Shown here: one piece after another, positions 1-6,691 of the stretch
How the letters are laid out: every line of letters begins with the position of its first letter
Position numbering within the stretch: position 1 is the stretch's first letter
Assembly: GCA_046729855.1 (NCBI GenBank)
Contig: JBKPHM010000035.1
Span: 1 to 12,356 of the forward strand
From: DATHSY01 sp046729855
Lineage (GTDB): Bacteria; Actinomycetota; UBA4738; HRBIN12
Reading direction: 5' to 3'
DNA: 12,356 bases
Made by a program: the position numbers and the translations under genes
The notes under the pieces: model-generated
Database searches by the model: none
Told to the model about the DNA's origin: nothing
Seen by the model: the letters and a program-made list of their open reading frames with translations, nothing else

Positions 1-608
1 GCACCGCCCTGTTCCACCGCACCGACGTCGGCGTGACCGACGACGTCCGGTCCCTCATCGCCGCCACCGTCGAGCGTTTCGGCCGGCTCGACGTGATGGT
101 CAACAACGCGGGCGTCGCGATCGGAGGCAGCGCGACGGACATCTCCGAGGAGGACTGGAACCGCGTGATAAACGTGAACCTCACGGGCGTGTGGCGCGGC
201 ATGCGGTTCGCGGTCCCGGAGATGCGCAGGACCGGCGGCGGCTCGATCGTGAACACGAGCTCGGTCCAGGCGCACGTCGGGTTCGTCGGCTGGGCAGGCT
301 ACGCGGCGTCGAAGGGCGGGATCGATGCCCTGACGCGCCAGGCCGCCGTCGAATACGCGCCCGAGGGGATCCGCGTGAACGCGGTCGTCCCCGGCACGAT
401 CCTGACGCCGATGAACGAGCGGATCGTCCGCGAGTCCGAGAACGGTGCCGAGATCGAGGCCGGCTGGATCGCGATGCACCCGGTCGCCCGGCTGGGGACG
501 CCGGACGAGGTAGCCGCCGCGATCGTGTTCCTCGCCTCGGACGAGTCGTCGTTCATCACGGGCGAGTGCCTCCGCGTCGATGGAGGGATGATCGTCAAGG
601 CCGGCTGA
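1..608 (+). CDS. Short-chain dehydrogenase/reductase (SDR), 5'-truncated by window edge
   Basis: This is the C-terminal roughly four-fifths of a classical SDR oxidoreductase, a cytoplasmic NAD(P)-dependent enzyme. The reading frame is open from base 3, so the start codon and the N-terminal glycine-rich cofactor motif lie upstream of the window; the GTG at 33 is internal. Visible motifs are a DV pair near the start (typical of the adenine-pocket strand), VNNAG at bases 102-116, the catalytic Ser (codon 261-263) and the YAASK motif with Tyr at 300-302 and Lys at 312-314. The PGTILTPM segment follows, and the typical C-terminal VDGG is present. All three catalytic residues are in place. SDRs of this type act on sugars, polyols or 3-oxoacyl substrates; the substrate cannot be read from sequence. 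It converges on the ABC ATPase gene with a 30-bp gap, so it belongs to a different transcript, but its position beside a sugar locus suggests a related role (inference). Confidence 0.93.
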   Translation, partial: TALFHRTDVGVTDDVRSLIAATVERFGRLDVMVNNAGVAIGGSATDISEEDWNRVINVNLTGVWRGMRFAVPEMRRTGGGSIVNTSSVQAHVGFVGWAGYAASKGGIDALTRQAAVEYAPEGIRVNAVVPGTILTPMNERIVRESENGAEIEAGWIAMHPVARLGTPDEVAAAIVFLASDESSFITGECLRVDGGMIVKAG

Positions 609-640
609 GAGGTCGCCGCGGTGGTGCGGCGTGCCGCCTC
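609..640. terminator. Candidate bidirectional terminator hairpin between convergent genes
   Basis: The gap between the convergent SDR and ATPase stops holds a perfect 6-bp stem (CGCCGC at 614-619, GCGGCG at 626-631) with a 6-base loop. A further GAGG/CCTC pairing (609-612 with 637-640) lies outside a bulge. There is no T-run on either side, so this is not a classical intrinsic terminator. Position is the main support; GC-rich stems arise easily in such DNA. Confidence 0.35.
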
Positions 641-1871
641 AGACCCGTGCCGGCTCCGCGACGCGATCGTAGATGCCGATGCCGGTCTCGAGGTCGAAGA
701 ACTGCATCCCGCCCGGACGCACACCGATCTCGGTCCGCTCGCCCTCGTCGACCTTGCTCAGCGACTCGAACCGCGCCACGAACATCGACGTGTTCGCGCG
801 CGCGGCGCGCTCGAGCTCCTCGGCCGTGCCGGCTCCGCGGTCCTCGGCGAGCTCCCTCGTGTCCTCCGTGACGACCGGGGAAGCGTTGACGCCGAAGTGC
901 ACAAGCACCTCCGCGCCCAGGTCCTCCCGAAGGTCGACGATCGCGCGGATACGTCGCTCGGGCGGGAACTCGCGCTCGACCGTGGCGTCCTCCATCGCCT
1001 CGGGCCTCATCCCGAGCGCAATCGTGCGGCCCTCGTACGCGCGCAGCGCCGGATGCGTCGCGACCTCCATCTGGTCGAGCCTCATCCGCTGGTCGCCGAA
1101 CGAGACCCACGTGGCTCCGTCGCTGGCCTCGACGCGCGCCTCGACCAGGTTCATCGCGGGCGAGCCGATGAATCCGGCCACGAAGAGGTTCACCGGGTGC
1201 TGGTAGAGGCCCTGTGGGGTGTCGAGCTGCTGAAGGACGCCCAGACGCAGCACCGCGACGGCATCGCCGAGCGTCATCGCCTCGGTCTGGTCGTGTGTGA
1301 CGTACATCGTCGTGATGCCGACGTCGCGTTGGATTCGCGAGATCTCGGCGCGCATCTGCACGCGGAGCTTGGCGTCCAGGTTCGACAGCGGCTCGTCCAT
1401 CAGGAACGCCTGTGGTTCGCGAACGATCGCGCGTCCCATCGCGACGCGCTGCCGCTGGCCGCCCGACAGCGCGCCGGGCTTCTTCTTCAGCTGGTCGTAG
1501 AGGTCGAGGATACGGGCAGCCTCCTCGACCTTCTGCTTGACCTCGGGCTTCTTCACCCGGCGCATCCGCAGGCTGAACGCCATGTTCTCGAACACGTTCA
1601 TGTGCGGGTAGAGCGCGTAGTTCTGGAACACCATCGCGATGTCACGGTCCTTCGGCGCGACCTCGTTGACGACCTTGTCGCCGATCCGGACAATGCCGTC
1701 GGTGATCTCCTCGAGACCGGCGACCATCCGCAGGATCGTCGTCTTGCCGCACCCGGAGGGGCCGACGAGCACCATGAGCCGGCCGTCGTCGATCCCGAGG
1801 CTCACGTCCCTCACGGCCACGGTGCCGTCCGGATAGACCTTCGTGACGTTGTCGAGCACGATCTCAGCCAC
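639..1871 (-). CDS. Sugar ABC importer ATP-binding protein (MalK/MsmK/UgpC type)
   Basis: This 410-residue cytoplasmic ATPase would power the sugar importer whose other parts are on the opposite strand. Motifs in order: Walker A GPSGCGKT (37-44), Q-loop Gln83, signature LSGGQ (135-139), Walker B FLMDE (156-160), D-loop SNLD, and switch His193 in YVTHD. The C-terminal part (about 240-410) is the regulatory TOBE/OB-like extension found in MalK-type (CUT1) ATPases. At 410 residues it is longer than typical family members (about 355-375). The excess seems to lie in an acidic, Ala/Glu-rich segment near residues 320-350. The start is the GTG at 1869-1871, chosen because GAGGTGA (1878-1884, complement) lies 6 bases upstream. 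It is the last gene of the LacI operon, 23 bp after the isomerase-like gene. No other ATPase is visible, so it most likely serves the permeases at 6701-8642. Confidence 0.95.
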   Translation of the reverse strand: MAEIVLDNVTKVYPDGTVAVRDVSLGIDDGRLMVLVGPSGCGKTTILRMVAGLEEITDGIVRIGDKVVNEVAPKDRDIAMVFQNYALYPHMNVFENMAFSLRMRRVKKPEVKQKVEEAARILDLYDQLKKKPGALSGGQRQRVAMGRAIVREPQAFLMDEPLSNLDAKLRVQMRAEISRIQRDVGITTMYVTHDQTEAMTLGDAVAVLRLGVLQQLDTPQGLYQHPVNLFVAGFIGSPAMNLVEARVEASDGATWVSFGDQRMRLDQMEVATHPALRAYEGRTIALGMRPEAMEDATVEREFPPERRIRAIVDLREDLGAEVLVHFGVNASPVVTEDTRELAEDRGAGTAEELERAARANTSMFVARFESLSKVDEGERTEIGVRPGGMQFFDLETGIGIYDRVAEPARV

Positions 1872-1894
1872 GACTCTTCACCTCGCGCCGTCGT

Positions 1895-2863
1895 TCAGGC
1901 CCACCACATCGCTCCCGTGGGCTCCGTGATGATGATCGACCGCAGCAGTTCGATGCCCCGCCGCAGCCCCTCGTCGATCGACATGTAGCTGTCCTCGTGC
2001 TCGATCGAGAGCACGTAGTCGTATCCCGCGGCGCGGAGCGTGCTGATCAGGTCGCGCCACGCCTTCTCGCCCTGACCATATCCCACGGTGCGGAACACCC
2101 ACGAGCGTTCGAGCACAGTGCCGTAGTGCTTGGTGTCGAGCACACCGTTCAGGGCCGTGTTTCGTCGATCGATCTGCGTGTCCTTCGCATGGACGTGGAA
2201 GATCGCGTCGGCCGCCCCGAGCACCTTCGTCACCTCGATCGGATCCATGCCCTGCCACCACAGGTGGCTCGGGTCCAGATTCGCGCCCACGGCGTCGCCG
2301 CACGCCGCGCGCAGCCGGAGCAGCGTCTCGGGGTTGTACACGACGAACCCCGGATGCATCTCGAACCCGATCCGAACGCCGTGCTGCGTCGCGAACGCTG
2401 CCTGCTCGCTCCAGTAGGGGATCACCTGCTCGCTCCACTGCCAGTCGAGCACCGCCAGGAAGTCGTCCGGCCACGGGCACGTCACCCAGTTCGGGTAGCT
2501 GGATGTCTCGCTGTCGCCCGGACACCCGGAGAACGCGTTCACAACGGGCACCTCGAGGGCTTCGGCCAGGCGGACCGTTTTCACCCAGACGTCGTGGGCG
2601 GCACGTGCAATCTCGCTCTGGGGATGCAGGGGGTTTCCGTGCTGGCTGAGGGCGCTGACGATCATCCCGCGGCTCTCGACGGCCTTGCGGAACGCCTGCA
2701 CTTTCGACGGGTCGGCGAGCAGCGCGTCGGGATCGGCATGGTGTGAGCCCGGATAGTTCCCCGTGCCGATCTCGACGGCCTCGACACCCAGGCCCTGGAG
2801 CCTGTCGAGCATCTCCTCGAACGGCATCTCGCGCAGCAGCGTGGTGAACACACCCAGTCTCAC
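1895..2863 (-). CDS. Sugar phosphate isomerase/epimerase family protein (xylose-isomerase-like TIM barrel)
   Basis: This 322-residue cytoplasmic protein belongs to the AP-endonuclease-2/xylose-isomerase-like TIM-barrel superfamily. Those enzymes use a divalent metal to isomerise, epimerise, dehydrate or beta-eliminate sugars. Likely metal ligands are in the expected order: Glu168 (GFEMH), Asp197 (NLDPSH), His223 or His225 (FHVHAKD) and Glu288 or Glu290 (SIEHED). The conserved EIGTGN segment is at 31-36. The start is the GTG at 2861-2863, giving the VRLGVFTT N-terminus. It is supported by GGAGGAGG (2871-2878, complement) 7 bases upstream and by the 4-bp GTGA overlap with the stop of the upstream oxidoreductase. 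Such proteins often pair with Gfo/Idh/MocA dehydrogenases in inositol-like, polyol or 3-keto-glycoside pathways. The exact reaction cannot be assigned. Confidence 0.88.
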   Translation of the reverse strand: MRLGVFTTLLREMPFEEMLDRLQGLGVEAVEIGTGNYPGSHHADPDALLADPSKVQAFRKAVESRGMIVSALSQHGNPLHPQSEIARAAHDVWVKTVRLAEALEVPVVNAFSGCPGDSETSSYPNWVTCPWPDDFLAVLDWQWSEQVIPYWSEQAAFATQHGVRIGFEMHPGFVVYNPETLLRLRAACGDAVGANLDPSHLWWQGMDPIEVTKVLGAADAIFHVHAKDTQIDRRNTALNGVLDTKHYGTVLERSWVFRTVGYGQGEKAWRDLISTLRAAGYDYVLSIEHEDSYMSIDEGLRRGIELLRSIIITEPTGAMWWA

Positions 2864-4059
2864 GTCCTGACCTCCTCCGTCGCGGCGATCCGGACCCAGC
2901 GCCGGTCGGCATGGCTCGCGAGGATCGCCTCGACCGTCTGCGTGGTGCGGTGCGCGTCCGCGAACGTGGCAACCGCGGAGGGGTGATCCTCGCCGGCGTG
3001 ACGCGCACGTACCGTGCCGTAGAAGTCGACGAACAGGTTCCGCAGCGCGTCGGGCCACCCCTCCTGATGCCCGCCCGGGTAGTGCACGAGCGGGGCCGCC
3101 TCCGGAGCGACGAGCGATGGGTCGCGCGGCACGAGCTCGTTCGGTCCGGACCGGCGCCCGATCCACAGCGTGTTCGGGCGCTCCTGGTCCCATGTGAGCG
3201 ATGCGTCGGCGGCGTCGATCTCCACGGTGAGGTGGTTCTTGCGCCCGGCACTCACCTGCGAGACCGTGAACGCACCGCGCACCCCTCGCTCCGTTCGGAA
3301 CAGCACCGACGCCCAGTCCTCGCTGGAGATCGAGGCATCCTCGAGACCGTCGAGTGTCCCCTCGCCGCTCGAGGTGAACGTCTCGACGTCCCCGGTCGGT
3401 CTCCGCCGAACAGCGTGCAGCGTGCCAAGGTCCGCGCAGACCTCGGCGATCCGGTCGTCCGTCAAGTGCTGGACCAGATCGATCCAGTGCGACCCGATGT
3501 CGGCGACAGCCCGCGAAGCGCCGCCGCGCTCGGGGTCGAGCCGCCAGTTCCAGTCCGTCGGCAGCAGCAGCCAGTCTTGGAGGTAGGCGCCGGTGATCAG
3601 GTGGACGGGTCCGTGCTCGCCGGACGCGAGCTCCGCGCGGAGGTGCTGCACGAGCGGGAAGTGGCGGTAGGTGAAGCAGACGCCGGTGACCACATCGCTG
3701 CGGTCCGCAAGCTCGACGAGACGCGCCGTCTCTGCGGCGTCCCTGCCGAGCGGCTTCTCCGACAGCACGTGCTTGCCGGCCGCAAGCGCCGCCTCGTCGA
3801 TCTCGAGGTGCAGGTCGTTCGGGGCGCACGCATGGATCGCGTCGATCGAGCGGTCGTCGAGCAGGGCGCGGTAGTCGTCGAACGGCGTCACGCCCAGCTC
3901 CGCACCGGCCTCGCGCGAGCGCTCCGGCGAGCTGGCGGCGAGACCGACGACCTCGATACCGGGCACGCGCCGGAGCGCGTCGAGGTGCGACCGCGCGGCG
4001 AACCCGGCGCCCACGATGCCGACCCGGACGACGAGGCGGCCCGCGGGCGTCGCGGTCAC
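2860..4059 (-). CDS. Gfo/Idh/MocA family sugar oxidoreductase
   Basis: This 399-residue NAD(P)-dependent dehydrogenase would act on a sugar, sugar acid, polyol or glycoside in the cytoplasm. The N-terminal Rossmann fold has VGIVGAGF (13-20), followed by the family hallmark SEKPL with Glu101-Lys102-Pro103. The C-terminal half is the alpha/beta GFO_IDH_MocA substrate domain. It contains a DIGSHWIDL segment, whose Asp187 and His191 match the usual catalytic D-x-G-x-H-x-x-D pattern. Length fits the family (about 340-400). The start is the GTG at 4057-4059. It overlaps the repressor stop as GTGA and has GGGAG a few bases upstream; no nearer start precedes the Rossmann motif. Its own stop overlaps the isomerase-like start in the same way, so the three genes are probably translationally coupled. 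The open frame continues upstream to about 4503, but that part is antisense-shadow-like Arg/Ala-rich sequence inside lacI. Confidence 0.92.
   Translation of the reverse strand: MTATPAGRLVVRVGIVGAGFAARSHLDALRRVPGIEVVGLAASSPERSREAGAELGVTPFDDYRALLDDRSIDAIHACAPNDLHLEIDEAALAAGKHVLSEKPLGRDAAETARLVELADRSDVVTGVCFTYRHFPLVQHLRAELASGEHGPVHLITGAYLQDWLLLPTDWNWRLDPERGGASRAVADIGSHWIDLVQHLTDDRIAEVCADLGTLHAVRRRPTGDVETFTSSGEGTLDGLEDASISSEDWASVLFRTERGVRGAFTVSQVSAGRKNHLTVEIDAADASLTWDQERPNTLWIGRRSGPNELVPRDPSLVAPEAAPLVHYPGGHQEGWPDALRNLFVDFYGTVRARHAGEDHPSAVATFADAHRTTQTVEAILASHADRRWVRIAATEEVRT
2871..2878 (-). promoter_or_regulatory. Shine-Dalgarno that decides the isomerase-like GTG start
   Basis: On the minus strand this reads GGAGGAGG, 7 bases before the GTG at 2863. 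It lies inside the last codons of the oxidoreductase. It supports the GTG start over longer open-frame versions that run back into the upstream gene. Confidence 0.8.
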
Positions 4060-5114
4060 GCCGACTCCCGCAGCACCAGGTTGCACGAGATGCGCACGAT
4101 CCGACGCGCACCGTCGTATCCGCCGGCGATCCGGTCGAGGAGCAGCCCGGCCGCGGCTCGGCCCGTGTCGTACGCGGGGTTCAGCACCGTCGTGAGGGGC
4201 GGGCGGATCAACGACGCCCACTCGATGTCGTCGTACCCGAGCAGGGCGACGTCGTCCGGAACGGACAGGCCGAGCTCGTGCGCGACGTCGAGCGCACCGA
4301 GCGCCATGAGGTCGTTGCCGCAGAACACCGCGCGAGGACGCTCGTGCGCCCGCATCAGCTCGCGCATCGCGTCGGCGCCTCCGCTCCGCGTCCAGTCGCC
4401 CTCGGCCACGAGCGCGGGGTCGGCGACGATCCCGGCGTTCGCGAGCGCGCGGCGGTACCCGACGTGTCGAGCCTGTGGGCCCTCCGCGGACCCCGAGATG
4501 CATCCGACCAGCCGCCCGTACCGTTCGACGAGGTATGCCGTGGCGTCGTACGCGCCCCGCTCGTCGTCGCCCATCACGACGTCCACCGAGGGGTGGTCGA
4601 CGATCAGGCTCCCGATCGACACGAGCCCAACGCCCGCCTCGAGCAGCGCGGTCACGTCGCGGGCATGCACGTGGCGCGACACCATCGCGAGCCCGTCGGC
4701 GCGCCGGGCGAGGATCTCGGAGATGAAGTCGATTTCCTTGGACCGGATCGAGTCCGTGTTGCAGACGAACGTCCGGTAGCCGGCGTCGCTCAGGGCGTCC
4801 TCGAACCCGCGCGCGAGCACCGGGAAAAACGGGTTCGTTATATCGGGGATGACGAGCGCGGCGATATGGCTTTGCCGCGTCCGCAGGCTTCGCGCTATCG
4901 CGTTCGGCCGGTAGTTCAGCTCCTCGATCGCCCGCTCGACCCGTGCGCGTGTCGCGGCGCCGACGGGCCGCTTGCCCGAAAGGACGTGGGACACCGTCGT
5001 CTTGCTGACGCGGGCCCGCTCGGCGACGTCGCCGATCGTCGCGCCCGACGAGAGCGCAAACCGTTTCACGTTGCTGGCGCTCGCGCGGGCCCGTGCGGAT
5101 CGGTCCGAGAGCAA
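4056..5114 (-). CDS. LacI/GalR-family transcriptional repressor
   Basis: This 352-residue regulator has an N-terminal helix-turn-helix (about 26-46: ATIGDVAERARVSKTTVSHV). The hinge helix follows (about 70-80, PNAIARSLRT). The rest is a periplasmic-binding-protein-like effector domain, with the family-typical VIPDITNPFF, a CGNDLMALGAL segment and GYDDIEWASL. It would bind an operator in the divergent region and release it when a sugar from this pathway is present. Two starts are plausible. The TTG at 5112-5114 is preferred because GGGAGGA lies 3-4 bases upstream. The GTG at 5067-5069 would give 337 residues, closer to the usual 330-345, but has a poor ribosome site. It heads the minus-strand operon and its stop overlaps the oxidoreductase start. 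Local control of both divergent operons is inferred from position and operator-like sites. Confidence 0.94.
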   Translation of the reverse strand: MLSDRSARARASASNVKRFALSSGATIGDVAERARVSKTTVSHVLSGKRPVGAATRARVERAIEELNYRPNAIARSLRTRQSHIAALVIPDITNPFFPVLARGFEDALSDAGYRTFVCNTDSIRSKEIDFISEILARRADGLAMVSRHVHARDVTALLEAGVGLVSIGSLIVDHPSVDVVMGDDERGAYDATAYLVERYGRLVGCISGSAEGPQARHVGYRRALANAGIVADPALVAEGDWTRSGGADAMRELMRAHERPRAVFCGNDLMALGALDVAHELGLSVPDDVALLGYDDIEWASLIRPPLTTVLNPAYDTGRAAAGLLLDRIAGGYDGARRIVRISCNLVLRESA

Positions 5115-5117
5115 TGG

Positions 5118-5124
5118 TCCTCCC
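5118..5124 (-). promoter_or_regulatory. Shine-Dalgarno of the repressor gene (supports a TTG start)
   Basis: The minus strand reads GGGAGGA, 3 bases before TTG (5114-5112); the GGAGG core is 4 bases away. The spacing is short but workable. The alternative GTG at 5069 has only a weak purine stretch upstream. Confidence 0.55.
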
Positions 5125-5143
5125 GCTTCGTGGGTGCGTGGCT

Positions 5144-5178
5144 TACCTTGACAGGCCGGACGCGGAGGGGTCAAGGTA
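5144..5178. promoter_or_regulatory. Perfect 9-bp inverted repeat with TTGAC on both strands: candidate overlapping divergent promoters
   Basis: TACCTTGAC (5144-5152) and GTCAAGGTA (5170-5178) are exact reverse complements with 17 bases between them. On the + strand TTGACA (5148-5153) matches a consensus -35; 18 bases on is CAAGGT (5172-5177), a weak -10. By symmetry the minus strand has TTGACC (5174-5169) and CAAGGT (5150-5145) at the same spacing. The repeat could therefore be two fully overlapping divergent promoters, for the repressor operon (left) and transport operon (right). It could equally be a binding site for a dimeric regulator. The weak -10 boxes are the main doubt. Confidence 0.5.
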
Positions 5179-5185
5179 TCCACTC

Positions 5186-5197
5186 CAAATCGGTTTG
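5186..5197. promoter_or_regulatory. Candidate LacI-family operator (AAANCGNTTT palindrome)
   Basis: CAAATCGGTTTG is a 12-bp near-palindrome (10 of 12 positions symmetric) with a central CG. It fits the AANCGNTT core common to LacI/GalR-family operators. It lies in the region between the repressor gene and the transport operon, just past the inferred + strand promoter and about where its transcription would begin. Repression of the binding-protein operon from here is the natural reading. Binding by this particular repressor is inferred. Confidence 0.6.
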
Positions 5198-5302
5198 CGG
5201 CGACACGCCGCGACCGCATCCGTGCTCGAACGGGGACGATGCGGCGGTTCGCCACGCAGGCGGGGGGCGCAACCCGTCCTCGGAGAGGGGGAGTCGGATC
5301 CG

Positions 5303-6616
5303 ATGGTGAGCAAACCGTTCGTCTGGGCGCGGATCGCTGCGCTCGTGCTTGCGGCGAGCCTCGTCGCAGCCGCGTGCGTCCGCGAGGACACCACACAGCA
5401 GGCGGGTCCGACGGCCGGCGCGACCGTCAAGCCCCCCACCGAGCCGACGACGATCACCTTCGCGTCGTGGCTCGCGAACAACCCGGCGATGAAGCAGTTC
5501 GCCAAGGAGTTCCAGGAGGAGTACCCGACGATCACCGTCGAGTTCCAGACGGTGCCGTTCGAGCAGGCGACGCAGAAGCTGCTGACGCAGGTCGCGGGCG
5601 GCACGGCGCCCGACGTGGCGTTCATGGACATGGCGGCGGTGGCCGACTTCGCGACGCGGAACGCGTTGCTCGACCTGACGTCGTATGTGAACCAGAGCCC
5701 GCACGTGGACCCGAACGACTACGTCGAGGCGTGGAAGCAGGGGTCCGTGCTCGACGGGAAGTGGTACGGGCTCCCGTTCGACGGCGAGACGACCGGCCTG
5801 TTCTACCGGACGGATCTGTTCCAGGAGGCCGGGCTGACGGAGCCGCCCGCGACGTGGGACGAGCTGGAGTCCTATGCGGCACAGCTGACCGACGAGTCCA
5901 AGAACCAGTACGGGTTCATCCTGTTCGCCCCCGAGTCGGCGTACTACTGGTACCCGTTCCTATGGGGCGCCGGCGGGAACCTGTACAACAACGAGACCGA
6001 CCAGGTCGAGTTCAACAGCGAGGCCGGCAAGCAGGCCGCGGACTTCTACGTCGGGCTCCGTCAGTACTCGCCGCCGGACTTCTACAACTCCAACTCCTGG
6101 GACGGCCGCGTGGCCTTCGCCGAGGGCAAGGTCGCGATGTACATGGCCGGCTCGTGGTTCGCCGGTGAGATGCAGACCTCGTTCCCGAAGATCGACGGCA
6201 AGTGGGACTCGGCGCCGCTACCCGAAGGGCCGGCCGGCTGCGCGACGACGATCGCGGGCGACACGCTGGTCGTGTTCAACCAGACCGACAGCCCCGAGGC
6301 CGCATGGCTGTGGGTCGAGTTCCTGTCGCGCCCGGAGAACCTGCTCCGCTGGAACGTGACCGAGGAGGGGAGCACGCTGCTCCCGCCGGTGCGGTCACTG
6401 CTCGAAGACCCGGAGATCTTTGAGGTGAAGCCTATCCTCAAGGGCTTCGCCGAGAACATGGAGTGCGGGGTTACGAGTGACATTCAGACCAACAAGTGGA
6501 GCCAGATCGAGGCTGCGCTGAACGAACAGCTCGGCGCCGCGATCTACGGCGACGTCAGCCCGAGCGAGGCGCTCGATAACGCGGCCGCCAAGGCCGAGGA
6601 GATCTTGAGCAAATAA
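5303..6616 (+). CDS. Extracellular sugar-binding lipoprotein of ABC importer (SBP family 1)
   Basis: This 437-residue substrate-binding protein captures sugar outside the membrane and delivers it to the permeases. The N-terminus is a lipoprotein signal peptide: Lys4 and Arg10, a hydrophobic run from about 11, then LVAAAC with the lipidated Cys at 25. The mature part begins with a polar linker. It has the family-1 features: ITFASWLANNPAM near the start, GTAPDVAFMD after the first lobe, and GLFYRTDLFQEAGL plus PATWDEL typical of CUT1 binding proteins. Many Trp/Tyr residues fit carbohydrate stacking. The start is the ATG at 5303, chosen because the signal peptide begins there. A GA-rich ribosome site (5282-5293) lies about 10 bases upstream, slightly far. 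It is the first gene of the + strand operon, divergent from lacI. The sugar bound cannot be read from sequence. Confidence 0.95.
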   Translation: MVSKPFVWARIAALVLAASLVAAACVREDTTQQAGPTAGATVKPPTEPTTITFASWLANNPAMKQFAKEFQEEYPTITVEFQTVPFEQATQKLLTQVAGGTAPDVAFMDMAAVADFATRNALLDLTSYVNQSPHVDPNDYVEAWKQGSVLDGKWYGLPFDGETTGLFYRTDLFQEAGLTEPPATWDELESYAAQLTDESKNQYGFILFAPESAYYWYPFLWGAGGNLYNNETDQVEFNSEAGKQAADFYVGLRQYSPPDFYNSNSWDGRVAFAEGKVAMYMAGSWFAGEMQTSFPKIDGKWDSAPLPEGPAGCATTIAGDTLVVFNQTDSPEAAWLWVEFLSRPENLLRWNVTEEGSTLLPPVRSLLEDPEIFEVKPILKGFAENMECGVTSDIQTNKWSQIEAALNEQLGAAIYGDVSPSEALDNAAAKAEEILSK

Positions 6617-6624
6617 CGCCGCGC

Positions 6625-6664
6625 GACGGCGGGGAAGGCGGCCGGCGCCGTCGTCCCCGCCGTC
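6625..6664 (+). promoter_or_regulatory. Strong intercistronic stem-loop after the binding-protein gene
   Basis: GACGGCGGGGA (6625-6635) and TCCCCGCCGTC (6654-6664) form a perfect 11-bp stem, nine of its pairs G-C. The 18-base loop holds a small inner stem (GGCG 6637-6640 with CGCC 6646-6649). It sits 9 bases past the binding-protein stop and 36 bases before the permease start. No T-run follows, so it is more likely an mRNA-stabilising or partially attenuating hairpin than a full terminator, as known between malE and malF. Confidence 0.7.
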
Positions 6665-6691
6665 CCGGTGTGCCGCCGCCGCTCAGCGAAC

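Noticed and set aside
621..1988. 455-residue open frame on the + strand opposite the ABC ATPase
   Set aside because: It is a shadow of the ATPase gene: biased composition, no recognisable motif, and it overlaps the entire Walker A to TOBE coding region.
2911..4779. Long open frame on the + strand opposite the oxidoreductase and lacI
   Set aside because: Its product is Arg/Val/Ala-rich low-complexity sequence with no domain, while the minus strand encodes two clear families with motifs. Long antisense frames are expected in high-GC DNA.
5197..5211. GCGGCG-ACA-CGCCGC hairpin in the divergent region
   Set aside because: The 3-base loop and simple GC arms arise readily in this composition. There is no T-run or conserved partner, so I could not support a leader attenuator or riboswitch.
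5093..5302. Longer N-terminus for the binding protein, with the frame open back to 5093
   Set aside because: It would bury the lipoprotein signal peptide about 70 residues inside the protein and run through the promoter and operator region.
5294..5303. Perfect 10-bp palindrome TCGGATCCGA at the binding-protein start codon
   Set aside because: Short perfect palindromes are frequent by chance, this one lacks the AANCGNTT shape, and it has no matching copy nearby.
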